From Methylobacterium sp. Leaf117 (GTDB lineage: Bacteria; Pseudomonadota; Alphaproteobacteria; Rhizobiales; Beijerinckiaceae), in the NCBI RefSeq assembly GCF_001422985.1, contig NZ_LMNL01000034.1, forward strand, positions 196,295 through 260,294: a stretch of 64,000 nt of DNA, in the 5' to 3' direction. The position numbers and the translations under genes were made by a program. This document shows, piece by piece, positions 6,558-15,364 of the stretch. The number at the start of each line of letters is the position of its first letter. The stretch's first letter is position 1. Below the pieces are notes generated by a model. It was not told where the DNA came from. It worked only from the letters and a program-made list of their open reading frames with translations, and made no database searches.

Positions 6558-9302
6558 GTGAGCGAGGCGCGCGTGCCCGGCCTTCGGGTCCTGCTGCCCG
6601 ACGCGGCCCGCTATGCCGGCGGGGCGAGCGTCGGGCCGGAGGAGAACGCGCACTGGGTTCCGGCCAAGAACCGCTGGTCGCGGGTGGTGCTGCCCTTCGG
6701 GGGGCTGGTGCCGGAGGCGTGGTGCCATCTCGGCTTCCGGCTCGCCTGGGCGCCGGAGGAGACCGCCGGCTCGGCCCTCGACTTCGCCCTGGTGGGGATC
6801 GACTTCCTGGCCGAGGACGGGTCGAGCCTCGATTTCGACCACGTGCCCGGCCTCGACCGGACGCTGCTCGATCCGCACGGCACCTGGATCGCCGGCCCCG
6901 CCACCCTGCCGCCGGAGACGCAGGGCGCGCGGGCCGGGCGCATCCACCTCGCCTTCCGGGTCCCGGCCCCGGCCACCCGCCTCACCGTCACCCTCCGCTC
7001 CTGGCGCAACAGCGCGCCCTTCACGGTCTCGGAGGCCAGCCTCGCCCAGGGGCCGCAGCTGGCGCCCTCGCCGGCCCTGATCCCCCGGGTGCGGCACCGG
7101 CTCGGCCCGGAGCCGGCCTGGATCGACCACGCCCTGGTGCCGGGCGGCGGCCTCGTTTTGCGCGGCCAGCTCTACACGCCGCATCCCGGCGCCCACGCCG
7201 CCCTGGCGCGCATCGTCTACCGCGACCGCCAGGGCGCGGATCTGGCGCCGCCCTATCCAGGAACGATCTCGGTGCCGGGGCTCGGGGCGCTGATCGACCT
7301 CTCCGCCCACCAGCAGGCCCGGCGCTTCACCCTGGAGCTGCAGCCCCCCGCCGGGGCGGCGCGGGTGTCGGTCGGCTTCGCCACCTGGGAGGCGGACGGG
7401 CCGGCGGTGGAACTCCTCGGCCCGCCGGAGGTGGCGCTGGAGGATCGCCTGCGGCTGGAGAGCCTGGGCGCCGACGACCTTCTCGGCCCGACCGACTTCC
7501 TCGCCCGTCTGGCCGAGCGCCTGTCGCTGCCCGGCGCCGCCTTCGCGGGCTGGTGCCCGCAGCCCGAGGCGGTGGCGGCCCTGCCCCCGGTGCTCGCCCG
7601 CGCCCGCGCGATCCAGCGCGGCGAAGGCCATCGCGCCCTCGGCCTCGACCGGGCGCTGCGCCTCGCCGGCCATCCGGCCTGGACCGTGCCGGAGGCGCCG
7701 GACTGGCGCGAGGACCCGTTCCGCTCGGTGCCCTGGCGCCTCGAGTACCAGTCGCTGGCCTGGCTCGGCGCCCTCGCCGAGGCGCCCGGCGGCGGCGGTG
7801 CCGCCCTGGCGCTCGCCCTGTCCTGGTCGCGGGCCAACCCCTGGGGCGCGCCCACCGACGGCCTCGCCCTGCATCCGGCGGCGCTGGCCGCGCGAACCGA
7901 GACCTTCGTGCGCCTGCTGGCGCGGGCCGGCAAGCCCGGCGGCCCGGCCGCCCTCACGCTCACCGGCGAGGTGGTGCGCCACGGCTTCGCGCTGGCGGAG
8001 ATCACCGGGCAGAACACCTTCGGTCGCTCGATCCACCAGATCCAGGCGGCGGCGACGCTGTGGCTCGTCGCCCGCGCCCTGCCGCTGCTGCCCCTCGCCG
8101 GCCACTGGCTGTCCCTGGCCCGCGCCGCCCTCGACACCGGCCTCGCCCCGCTCCTCGATGCATCGGGCCGGTTCTCCGACCCGTCGCTGCACCAGCGCCT
8201 CGAACTTCTGACCCTCCTGCGCGCCCTCGGCCTCGCCCTCGACTCCGACGACGCCGCCGAATCGGCCCTGAAGGACCGCCTCGACCGGGCCGTGGCGGCC
8301 GGCCTGCCGAGCCTCGCCGGACTGCTCGATCCGAGCGGGCGGCTGCCGCCGTTCGGGGACGCGCCGCACGGCGAGGATGCGGCCGGCTGGATCGGTCGCC
8401 TCGGCGCGGAAGCCGGACGCGCACTCGTCGCCGAACGCTGGTCGGAAACCCCGCGACCTCGACGCGACCGTCCTGGTATACCGCGCGTCGTTTCCGAGCC
8501 CGCGACGGGCCGGATCGACCCGATCGCGGGCCTGATCGCGCAGCGCCACGACGCCCCTGGCCGGGGCTGGGGCCACTTCGCCTGCACCTTCGCCAGCCAG
8601 GGCCAGGGGCCCGGCCCGGGCCATCGCGACGCCGGTTCCTTCGCCTATGCCTGCGAGGGCGTGCGCTGGATCGTGGAGGCCGGCGGCTCGTCCCAGGTCG
8701 AGACCGGGGCCGCCCGCCACCACCTGCTCTCGGCCGCCGGGCACAATACGGCGACCCTTCAGCACCGCGAAACCACAGCCGGATCAACGCTTTACCTCGG
8801 GGCCGAGCGCCTGATCGGCGCCACCGTCCACCGCCTCGCCACCCAGGGGTACGGGCCGGACATCGCCCATCGCCGGGTCTTCCTGGTGCTCGACGACCTC
8901 TCCGGACTCGTGGTGCTGGACCGTTTCACCGGCCCCGGCGGTCCCCTCGCCTTCGAGGCCGCGGCCCACCTGTCGCCCGGAATCCTGGTGGCCCTGGCGG
9001 GTCCGCGCCGCGCGATGGCGCAGTCCGGCCGGCATCGCCTCTCCCTGTCTCCGGTGGCGATCACCGGGCGCAGCGCCGGCCTCACCCTCCGCAACGGCTG
9101 CAACGCCCATCCCGGCGCCCTCAGGGGCTTCGTCACGGCCGCGTCCGGCGGGCTCCAACCGACGAGCGTGCTCGGCTATGCCTTCGCGGGCGCCGGCGCG
9201 GTCTGCGGTGGCCTCGCCCTGGCGGCCGATGCCGACGCCGACCAGCGGCTCACGGCGTTGCTGGAGGAGGCCGCCTTCGGCCGCCTGCTGTCGGAGGACT
9301 GA
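6558..9302 (+). CDS. Heparinase II/III family protein
   Basis: The ~914-residue product carries a C-terminal heparinase II/III-type beta-sandwich: HRDAGSFAYACEGVRWIVEA, then GGSSQVETGAARHHLLSAAG HNTATL, and RVFLVLDDLSGLVVLDRFTG. The H..AGSF and GHNT motifs are the metal/active-site part of this polysaccharide-lyase superfamily. The middle (from ~residue 310) is an alpha/alpha-toroid-like helical region (ITGQNTFGRSIHQIQAAATL), and the first ~280 residues look like beta-rich binding domains. No signal peptide is present. The reading frame is open further upstream, but the GTG at 6558 begins the first non-repetitive sequence (SEARVPGLRVLLPDA), so I prefer it; the ribosome-binding site is poor. 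Alphaproteobacterial relatives are found near exopolysaccharide genes; here it is isolated. Substrate unknown. Confidence 0.75.
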   Translation: MSEARVPGLRVLLPDAARYAGGASVGPEENAHWVPAKNRWSRVVLPFGGLVPEAWCHLGFRLAWAPEETAGSALDFALVGIDFLAEDGSSLDFDHVPGLDRTLLDPHGTWIAGPATLPPETQGARAGRIHLAFRVPAPATRLTVTLRSWRNSAPFTVSEASLAQGPQLAPSPALIPRVRHRLGPEPAWIDHALVPGGGLVLRGQLYTPHPGAHAALARIVYRDRQGADLAPPYPGTISVPGLGALIDLSAHQQARRFTLELQPPAGAARVSVGFATWEADGPAVELLGPPEVALEDRLRLESLGADDLLGPTDFLARLAERLSLPGAAFAGWCPQPEAVAALPPVLARARAIQRGEGHRALGLDRALRLAGHPAWTVPEAPDWREDPFRSVPWRLEYQSLAWLGALAEAPGGGGAALALALSWSRANPWGAPTDGLALHPAALAARTETFVRLLARAGKPGGPAALTLTGEVVRHGFALAEITGQNTFGRSIHQIQAAATLWLVARALPLLPLAGHWLSLARAALDTGLAPLLDASGRFSDPSLHQRLELLTLLRALGLALDSDDAAESALKDRLDRAVAAGLPSLAGLLDPSGRLPPFGDAPHGEDAAGWIGRLGAEAGRALVAERWSETPRPRRDRPGIPRVVSEPATGRIDPIAGLIAQRHDAPGRGWGHFACTFASQGQGPGPGHRDAGSFAYACEGVRWIVEAGGSSQVETGAARHHLLSAAGHNTATLQHRETTAGSTLYLGAERLIGATVHRLATQGYGPDIAHRRVFLVLDDLSGLVVLDRFTGPGGPLAFEAAAHLSPGILVALAGPRRAMAQSGRHRLSLSPVAITGRSAGLTLRNGCNAHPGALRGFVTAASGGLQPTSVLGYAFAGAGAVCGGLALAADADADQRLTALLEEAAFGRLLSED

Positions 9303-9312
9303 GCGGCCGCCC

Positions 9313-9759
9313 CTACGAGCGGACCTCGCGCTTGGCGACGAAGTTGAACTCCTCCACCAGCACGTCCTTCACCACATCCGATCCGAGACGGAGATTGACC
9401 TGTTTACGGATCTCGGCAAGGCGCTGGGTGACGTTGTAACGGGACAGCCGTTTGAAATCGATCGCCCGGTCTGTGTAGATTTGCCGGAATGTTTCATCGA
9501 TCACGAAGGCATTTGGTGGCACCGAAAGCGTATGCATCAGGCGCGCATCGGCGGTGAACACCAAGACGGCAATGATGTATCCCTGCACCTTACCGTCGAC
9601 CACCATCGGAACATTGATGGGTGCTAGTTTTTGATACTGAAGTCCTTCAAGATACGGCTCGGCCTTCTTGGCGAACAGCCCGGCACCCCAGGTCACGGCG
9701 CCGTAGCAGGACAGGATGGTGAGGCCGCAGATCCACAGGCCGGTGACGAGGATGCGCAT
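9313..9759 (-). CDS. FliL-like membrane-anchored flagellar protein
   Basis: The 148-residue product has one N-terminal membrane segment (residues 4-25, LVTGLWICGLTILSCYGAVT) and a periplasmic domain. Its end, RLAEIRKQVNLRLGSDVVKD followed by VLVEEFNFV, matches the FliL-type C-terminus (helix then a beta strand). It is last in the flhA-fliR-fliJ-like-flgJ-like-flgN-like run, 15 nt after the previous gene. Canonical rhizobial fliL lies after flgH, so this may be a FliL paralogue or a related stomatin-interacting protein. The flagellar role is supported by position and fold resemblance only. Confidence 0.55.
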   Translation of the reverse strand: MRILVTGLWICGLTILSCYGAVTWGAGLFAKKAEPYLEGLQYQKLAPINVPMVVDGKVQGYIIAVLVFTADARLMHTLSVPPNAFVIDETFRQIYTDRAIDFKRLSRYNVTQRLAEIRKQVNLRLGSDVVKDVLVEEFNFVAKREVRS

Positions 9760-9774
9760 GACGGGGTGCAGGCC

Positions 9775-10104
9775 TCAGCGTCGGACGTGGCCGGAATAGG
9801 TGCCGTCGGATTCGGCATCGCGAAGGGTGTCCGCGACGATGCCGGAGATCTCCTCGACGGCACGCAGATGCAGTCCCACGACGTCCTGGTTGCGCTCCAG
9901 GACTCCGCGCAGGCGCAGGAGCTGATCCAGCAGCGGCGGCTCGAGCTCGGCAGGATCAAGGCCGCGCGTCAGGCGTGTGAGTTCGAGCAGGCTCTGGCTC
10001 TTGCGCCGGTTCACCGCCTCCTGATCGATCGGGCGATGCGCCAGCAGCGCTTCGGTCTCGGCCGCGACGGTCGCTTCGAGGCGCTTCAGGGATGCGAGCA
10101 GCAT
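9775..10104 (-). CDS. FlgN-like small helical flagellar protein
   Basis: The 109-residue product is almost entirely helical (LASLKRLEATVAAETEALLA, NRRKSQSLLELTRLTRGLDP, LRLRGVLERNQDVVGLHLRA). This is the pattern of FlgN-type export chaperones, which hold hook-junction proteins FlgK and FlgL in the cytoplasm. It is 6 nt from the rod-binding protein gene. The sequence is too short and divergent for a firm assignment. Confidence 0.5.
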   Translation of the reverse strand: MLLASLKRLEATVAAETEALLAHRPIDQEAVNRRKSQSLLELTRLTRGLDPAELEPPLLDQLLRLRGVLERNQDVVGLHLRAVEEISGIVADTLRDAESDGTYSGHVRR

Positions 10105-10110
10105 GGTCTT

Positions 10111-10587
10111 TCAGATCTCGGAGGTCTTGTTGGACAAAGCATTGGAGGGGGCCGCCGGGTGCAGTGGACGGGCCGCCTCAAGCATTTTCGCGATGCCGAG
10201 GCCGCCGGCCTTGGCCACCTGCGTGCCAACCTGATCAGCCAGCATCGATTTCCAGATCCCACCGGCATTGCCCTTGCCGAAGACAGCGTTGGACTTCGAC
10301 GGCATCATCGTTTCGACGAACTGGCGCAGAACGAACGCTTCGAACTGCTTGTAGGGATCGCCTGCCTTGCCGGCTCCCGAGACCGCATTGTCGGTCTGCA
10401 GGGCGGTCAGCGTCCCGCGTGCATCGAGGGGCATGTGCACCGAGACGCCGGCCATGCGGTAGGCATCACCGAAGGCCGCAGGATCGGCTCCCGGAGCCGA
10501 CAGCTTGGCGGCGGCCTCCTGCACGCGGCCGGGATCGGCGGCGCGGGCCACGTCGAGGACGATGTCGGTCGGTGGAGAGATGCTCAT
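10111..10587 (-). CDS. Rod-binding protein (FlgJ N-terminal domain / CheL type)
   Basis: The 158-residue product contains the rod-binding domain: YKQFEAFVLRQFVETMMPSK, then a Gly-rich GKGNAGGIWKSMLADQVGTQ, then VAKAGGLGIAKML. This corresponds to the N-terminal, rod-capping half of FlgJ; the muramidase half is absent, as usual in alphaproteobacteria where it is called CheL or FlgJ-like. It presumably caps the growing rod and may recruit a separate peptidoglycan hydrolase. It sits between the FliJ-like and FlgN-like genes. Confidence 0.82.
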   Translation of the reverse strand: MSISPPTDIVLDVARAADPGRVQEAAAKLSAPGADPAAFGDAYRMAGVSVHMPLDARGTLTALQTDNAVSGAGKAGDPYKQFEAFVLRQFVETMMPSKSNAVFGKGNAGGIWKSMLADQVGTQVAKAGGLGIAKMLEAARPLHPAAPSNALSNKTSEI

Positions 10588-10671
10588 GGCGGGCGCCGGT
10601 CGGGTTCGAGGGGCCGATCGTTGAGGGGCTTAGACGCCGTGGCTTTCGGCAGGCTTGCGTGGTGGCGGCGA

Positions 10672-11073
10672 TCAGTCCGGGGCGTGGCCGGCGCGGGCGA
10701 CCATGAGGTCGAGTTGCTCCTGCAGAGCGTGCTGCTCGCGCTCGTGGGTGCGGAGCTTCGCGAGGCTTTCGGCCTGCCGCGCGGTGCGCTTTTCGGCGAG
10801 GCCTCGGGCCCGTAGTATTTCAGACAGTCGCGTCGAGGTCGCGGCGATTTCGGTCGCCTCGCTGGCGAGACCGCGCAGGCGACGGGACGCGGCGTCCAGG
10901 AACAGGCCCTGCATGGTCTCGCCGGCGAGTGTCGTCAGCAGGGCGGCCCGGTCGGCCTCGATCCCGGCGGCCTTCGCGCGGGCGTCGGCGAGATCGCGCT
11001 CGGCGAGGCTCCGCATCTGCTCCTGGACCTTGAGCAGGCGCTGGGCGCGGACGAGGCGAAGGCGGGTGGTCAT
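10672..11073 (-). CDS. FliJ-like coiled-coil flagellar protein
   Basis: The 133-residue product is a long charged coiled coil (RAQRLLKVQEQMRSLAERDL, TAARRLRGLASEAT-type heptads, LAKLRTHEREQHALQEQLDL). This resembles FliJ, the export-ATPase stalk protein, in length and character. It lies 4 nt after fliR. It is not next to fliI, so the name is tentative; another flagellar coiled-coil protein is possible. Confidence 0.45.
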   Translation of the reverse strand: MTTRLRLVRAQRLLKVQEQMRSLAERDLADARAKAAGIEADRAALLTTLAGETMQGLFLDAASRRLRGLASEATEIAATSTRLSEILRARGLAEKRTARQAESLAKLRTHEREQHALQEQLDLMVARAGHAPD

Positions 11074-11077
11074 GGTC

Positions 11078-11851
11078 TCAGCCCCGGCGCAGGTAGTCGA
11101 AGTAGCCCATCACGAACTGCATCAGGAATTCGTTGCTGATCAGGTACAGCAGCATCAGCCCCCCTGCCATGATGAACGGCGTGGCGATGAAGTAGACCGG
11201 GATCTGCGGCACGAGCTTGTTGATGAATCCGGCCGCGAGATTCACCGCCACCGCGTAGACGAGGAACGGCGCGGTGATGCGCAGGCCGAGGACGAAGGCC
11301 GTGGTCACCTGATCGACGATGCGCACCAGGGCGACCTGCGAGCCGATACCCTCGCCGGGCGGGATACGGCCGTAGGAATCGATCAGGCCGCGAAACAGCT
11401 CCCAATGCAGGTCGGCGGCGAACAGCAGGGCGGCCGCCGCCATCATGATCATCGCCTCGACGGCCGGCACCGGGTCCATGCCCTCGGCAACGGAGCCCGG
11501 CATGCCGCCGAAGCCCACCATGGTGGCGGCGGCGTTCACCACGGTCTCGAGGACCACGTAGTAGATCCGCCCGAGGAAGCCGAGGACGAGGCCGGTCAGG
11601 CTCTCGGTGACGATCCAGCCGAAGGTCGCGCCGGGATCCTGCGCGGAGAGCTTGCCCTGGAACAGCGGCAGCAGCAGCGGAGTCAGGGCGAGCGAGACCG
11701 CGAGCGAGATCAGGAGGCGGACCTGCGCCGGAACGCGGGGGCTGGAGAAGCCAGGGACCACCAGGAGGCAGGCGCCGACGCGGCAGAAGATCAGGAACAC
11801 GCCCAGGAAACTCTCGGGCGCGAACAGACTCGCGGCCGACAGCACCGTCAC
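11078..11851 (-). CDS. fliR: Flagellar biosynthesis protein FliR
   Basis: FliR is an inner-membrane component of the type III export gate with FliP and FliQ. The 257-residue product has about six hydrophobic segments, including [40 protein letters not shown], and near the end [20 protein letters not shown]. The KxxPQ(I/M)xVYF element is diagnostic of FliR/EscT proteins. Its start overlaps the flhA stop by 4 nt (ATGA). Confidence 0.94.
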   Translation of the reverse strand: MTVLSAASLFAPESFLGVFLIFCRVGACLLVVPGFSSPRVPAQVRLLISLAVSLALTPLLLPLFQGKLSAQDPGATFGWIVTESLTGLVLGFLGRIYYVVLETVVNAAATMVGFGGMPGSVAEGMDPVPAVEAMIMMAAAALLFAADLHWELFRGLIDSYGRIPPGEGIGSQVALVRIVDQVTTAFVLGLRITAPFLVYAVAVNLAAGFINKLVPQIPVYFIATPFIMAGGLMLLYLISNEFLMQFVMGYFDYLRRG

Positions 11852-13929
11852 GAGATCGTCCCGAGGGAGCGGATCTCGACGCCGCGGGCGATCTCCAGGT
11901 GCGAGAGCACGGCCAGCGTCGGATAGAGCCGCTCAATGATCATGCGCACGTAGGGGCGGGCGTCCGGCGCGGTGACGAGAGCGAAGTTGCGGGTCTCGCG
12001 CATCTGCTTGCGGATGGCTTCGGAGGCCTCGGTGCCGAACTGCTCCACCAAGCGCGGGTCGATGTCGAACTCGATGACCTCGCCCTTGCCGTCGCGCTTC
12101 AGGCTCTGGTGGAAGGAAAGGTCCCAGGCGCTCCCCAGGCGCAGCACCGCCAGAACGCCGTTCTCGGCCAGGTCGCCGCAGATCTGCTGGGCGATACGCA
12201 TGCGGACATGCTCGGCGATCTGCTCGGCCCGGCGGGCATGGGGCGTGATCTCGGCCACCGCCTCCAGGATGAGGTGCAGGTTGCGGATCGACACCCGCTC
12301 GGAGAGCAGCAACTTGAGCACCGCCTGCAGGCCCGAATAGGAGATCTGCGACGGGCAGATCTCGTCGAGCAGGCGCTTGTACTCGGGGTCGAGGCGGTCG
12401 AGCAGGTTGCGCATGTCCTTGTAGGACAGCAGCGTCGGCAGGTTGTTGCGGATGACTTCGGACAGATGGGTCAGCAGCACGGACGAACCGTCGATGGGTT
12501 CGAAGCCGCCGCGCCGGACCTCGCCCGCATAGGCGTCGAGCACCCAGCGCGCCTTCATACCGAAGGCGGGTTCCCGCACCTCGTCGCTCGGCACGTCCGG
12601 CACCGGCCCGTCGCCCACCACCACGAGCAGTTCACCGGGCCGCAACTCCTGGGTCGCCACCACGGTGCCGTGGATCAGGATCTGGTAGGATTTCGGCGGC
12701 ACAGCGAGGCTGTCGGTCAGCTTGATGTCCGGCACCACGAAGCCGTACTGGCGCGCGAACTTGCGGCGCATCTTGGCGACCCGGTGCGACAGTTCGGATT
12801 GCCCGCCCTGGATCTGAGCCGAGATCTGGCGTCCGAGGCACAGCTCGATCTCCGGGGTCTTCAGCGATTCCTTGACGGATTCGCGGACCGCGATCTGCTT
12901 CTTCTCCTCTTCATCGGCGGTCTTGGCATCGACCAGGGCCTGCTGGGCGGCGAGCCGGCGCGGAATGGCGTAGGCGGTGAAGGCCATCAGCCCGGACAGG
13001 ACCATGAAGGGCAGGAACGGCAGGCCCGGCACCAGGGCGAACATCGACATCAGCGCCGAGGCGACCCACAGGGCGCGGGGATAGGCGCCGAGCTGGCCGA
13101 GCACCGCCTGCTCGGCCGTGCCCCGCGTGCCGCCCTTGGAGACCAGCAGGCCGGCGGCCAGCGAAACGATCAGGGCCGGGATCTGCGAGACGAGGCCGTC
13201 GCCGACCGAGAGCTTGGTGAAGACGTCGGCCGCCTGGCCCAGCGGCATGCCGTGGCGGGTGGTGCCGATGATGATGCCGCCGAAGACGTTGACGGCGATG
13301 GTGATGAGGGAGGCGATGGCCTCGCCGCGCACGAACTTCGAGGCGCCGTCCATGGAGCCGAAGAAGGCGCTCTCCTCCTCCAGTTCGCGGCGGCGGTGCT
13401 GGGCTTCCTTGTCGTCGATGAGCCCGGCATTGAGATCGGCGTCGATCGCCATCTGCTTGCCGGGGATCGCGTCGAGCGTGAAGCGCGCGCCGACTTCCGC
13501 GATGCGGGTGGCGCCCTTGGTGATGACGAGGAAGTTCACCGTGATCAGGATCAGGAAGACCACGATGCCGATAACGAAGTCGCCGCTCATCACGAACTGT
13601 GAGAAGCCCTGGATGACGTGACCGGCCGCCGCCACGCCGTGCTGGCCGTTGGCCAGGATCAGCCGGGTGGTGGCGATGCCGAGCGCCAGCCGCAGCAGGG
13701 TGGCGATGAGGAGGACGGTCGGAAAGGCCGAGAACTCGAGCGGCTTCTTGATCCACAGCGCCACCATCAGGATCAACACCGACAGGGCGATCGAGAAGGC
13801 GAGCCCGACATCGAGCAGGATCGCCGGCACCGGCAGGAACAGGATCGCCAGGATGGCGACGATGCCCGCCGCGAAGCCGATGTCCCGCTGGGACCGGCGC
13901 TCTCCTGCAATCGTGGCGCTTGCCGCCAT
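11848..13929 (-). CDS. flhA: Flagellar export gate protein FlhA
   Basis: FlhA is the largest export-gate protein, with a membrane domain for proton-driven export and a cytoplasmic docking platform. The 693-residue product has the family hallmarks: N-terminal membrane segments, the FHIPEP-type loop (here [28 protein letters not shown]), [20 protein letters not shown], and the cytoplasmic FlhAC domain ([31 protein letters not shown]). Length is normal. In relatives fliQ lies directly upstream; here a plus-strand pxp segment intervenes. Confidence 0.97.
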   Translation of the reverse strand: MAASATIAGERRSQRDIGFAAGIVAILAILFLPVPAILLDVGLAFSIALSVLILMVALWIKKPLEFSAFPTVLLIATLLRLALGIATTRLILANGQHGVAAAGHVIQGFSQFVMSGDFVIGIVVFLILITVNFLVITKGATRIAEVGARFTLDAIPGKQMAIDADLNAGLIDDKEAQHRRRELEEESAFFGSMDGASKFVRGEAIASLITIAVNVFGGIIIGTTRHGMPLGQAADVFTKLSVGDGLVSQIPALIVSLAAGLLVSKGGTRGTAEQAVLGQLGAYPRALWVASALMSMFALVPGLPFLPFMVLSGLMAFTAYAIPRRLAAQQALVDAKTADEEEKKQIAVRESVKESLKTPEIELCLGRQISAQIQGGQSELSHRVAKMRRKFARQYGFVVPDIKLTDSLAVPPKSYQILIHGTVVATQELRPGELLVVVGDGPVPDVPSDEVREPAFGMKARWVLDAYAGEVRRGGFEPIDGSSVLLTHLSEVIRNNLPTLLSYKDMRNLLDRLDPEYKRLLDEICPSQISYSGLQAVLKLLLSERVSIRNLHLILEAVAEITPHARRAEQIAEHVRMRIAQQICGDLAENGVLAVLRLGSAWDLSFHQSLKRDGKGEVIEFDIDPRLVEQFGTEASEAIRKQMRETRNFALVTAPDARPYVRMIIERLYPTLAVLSHLEIARGVEIRSLGTIS

Positions 13930-14269
13930 GGCGGATACTCAACCCCCGTGAACCGATACGGGCTTGTCGCTGCGCAAGCTTGCGCGAGGATCGCATCAGG
14001 GCTGCCACCGTCAGGAACGGGATCTGCGGCTTCCCTCAGAAAGGACGGGGCGAGGGTGGATTGGACACCCCTCCGTGCAAGCGTCCGACCCATCGATCGA
14101 CCGCATGGTCCCGACGGGGAGACGCATGTGGTCGAGGACAGCCTGGAGGCCGACGATTCCGTTCCGAAGACAACCTCGTGCTAAAGACGGCGCGGGCGTT
14201 GCTGAGGCTCGGGACTTCAACCCAGGCCAGCAACATCCGCGTCGCGTCTTCGAAAGTTTCCATCGACCC
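13930..14269. other. Divergent intergenic region flhA / Cys-rich small protein
   Basis: This ~340-nt spacer should hold the promoters of flhA (minus) and of the plus-strand gene at 14270. It contains a perfect 14-bp palindrome, GCGCAAGCTTGCGC, at 13972-13985, 43 nt upstream of the flhA start, which could be an operator or chance. No clear -35/-10 elements are seen. The spacer is open in frame with the downstream gene, but the encoded sequence is not protein-like. Confidence 0.5.
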
Positions 14270-14563
14270 ATGCCCAAGATCAGCTCCACGCTCCTTCTGC
14301 TCGGCGCCATCCTCTTGCCGAGCAGCGCCGTCCTCTTGCCGAGCGGCGCCGTCCTCTTGCCGAGCGGCGCCCTTGCCCAAGCGACGCCGATCCGCGAGTT
14401 GCTGAAGCTCTCCTGCACGGGAGACTACCTCGAGCATTGCAGTATGCATCCGCCCGGCGGACCGGAGGTCGAGGCCTGTTTCCGAGAGAACATCCGCAAG
14501 CTCTCGCCGGATTGCGCCCAGGCGATCCGGACCTATCAGCGCCAGAAGAAATCGGGCCGGTGA
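14270..14563 (+). CDS. Small exported Cys-rich protein with repeated signal peptide core
   Basis: The 97-residue product starts at the ATG that begins a signal peptide (MPKISSTLLLLGAILLPS). Its hydrophobic core consists of three near-identical heptapeptides (LLPSSAV, LLPSGAV, LLPSGAL) before a likely AQA cleavage site. The mature part (~60 residues) has four Cys in the order C...HCSMHPPGGPEVEACFRENI ... SPDCAQAI, resembling the bacterial 'cysteine-rich repeat' proteins of alphaproteobacteria. Function unknown; a disulfide-bonded periplasmic protein is inferred. It precedes pxpB by 51 nt on the same strand. Confidence 0.6.
   Translation: MPKISSTLLLLGAILLPSSAVLLPSGAVLLPSGALAQATPIRELLKLSCTGDYLEHCSMHPPGGPEVEACFRENIRKLSPDCAQAIRTYQRQKKSGR
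14312..14374 (+). repeat. Three 21-bp tandem repeats inside a signal-peptide coding region
   Basis: Three copies of a 21-bp unit beginning CTCTTGCCGAGC occupy 14312-14332, 14333-14353 and 14354-14374. The first two differ at one base and the third diverges only at its 3' end. Each unit encodes LLPS(S/G)A(V/L), extending the hydrophobic core of the signal peptide. Copy-number change would keep the frame. Confidence 0.9.
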
Positions 14564-14614
14564 AACCCGGCGTAGACACCAGGATTCTCCCCTGAAGCGG
14601 ATCGGGATCACGCC

Positions 14615-15364
14615 GTGTCGCAGGCCGAAGCAGGAGCAGACCCCGTCCGGTTCCGCGATGCCGGCGAGACGGCCCTGGTGGTCGAGTTCGGAGCGCGGGT
14701 CGACCCGGAGCTGAATGCCCGGGTGCTCGCCCTGGACGCGGCGCTGGAGGCGGCCCGGAACGCGGATTCGATCCCCGGACTGCGCGAGACGGTGCCGACC
14801 TATCGCTCGCTGATGATCCACTACGATCCGTTGGTGCTCGACCGCGACACCCTCCTGGCGCGGGTGACGACGTTGCTCGAACCGGCCGGCGCGGCGCCGC
14901 GCATCGGCCGCGGTTGGACGCTGCCCTGCTGCTACGACCCGGCCCTCGCGGAGGATATCGAGGCGGTCGCGGACTGGGTCGGGCGGCCGGCGGCCGAGGT
15001 GGCCGACCTGCACACCGGGGGCAGGTACCGGGTTTACATGTACGGCTTCGCGCCCGGCTTCGCCTATCTCGGCGGCCTGCCGGAGGCCCTGGCGATCCCG
15101 CGCCGAAGCCATCCGCGTCCACCCCATCCCGCCAGCGCGATCCTGATCGGCGGCGGCCTCGCGGCGGTGGCGACCCTCCCGATGCCTACGGGCTGGTACG
15201 TCCTCGGCCGCACCCCCGAACGTCTCTTCTCCGAGGCCCGCCCACGGAGCTTCCTGGTCGAGCCCGGCGACACCCTGCGCTTCGAGGCGATCGACGTCGC
15301 CACCTTCGCGGCCCTCGACGCGCGGGCGGCCCGGGGCGAGATCATCGCGCGGGCGGACGGATGA
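14615..15364 (+). CDS. pxpB: 5-oxoprolinase subunit PxpB
   Basis: PxpA, PxpB and PxpC together open 5-oxoproline (pyroglutamate) to glutamate using ATP. PxpB (KipI/Ahs1 family) is 249 residues from a GTG start. It shows RFRDAGETALVVEFG, the conserved VPTYRSLMIHYDP, the YDPALAEDIEAVADW segment, and the active-site-like stretch YRVYMYGFAPGFAYLGGLPE with PRRSHPRPP after it. The TGA stop overlaps the pxpC ATG (ATGA). Confidence 0.93.
   Translation: MSQAEAGADPVRFRDAGETALVVEFGARVDPELNARVLALDAALEAARNADSIPGLRETVPTYRSLMIHYDPLVLDRDTLLARVTTLLEPAGAAPRIGRGWTLPCCYDPALAEDIEAVADWVGRPAAEVADLHTGGRYRVYMYGFAPGFAYLGGLPEALAIPRRSHPRPPHPASAILIGGGLAAVATLPMPTGWYVLGRTPERLFSEARPRSFLVEPGDTLRFEAIDVATFAALDARAARGEIIARADG

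Noticed and set aside
6273..8765. Long open frame on the minus strand opposite the heparinase-like gene
   Set aside because: Composition is Arg/Gly/Ala-rich with no family motifs; it is an antisense shadow of a GC-rich coding gene, in which stop codons are rare.
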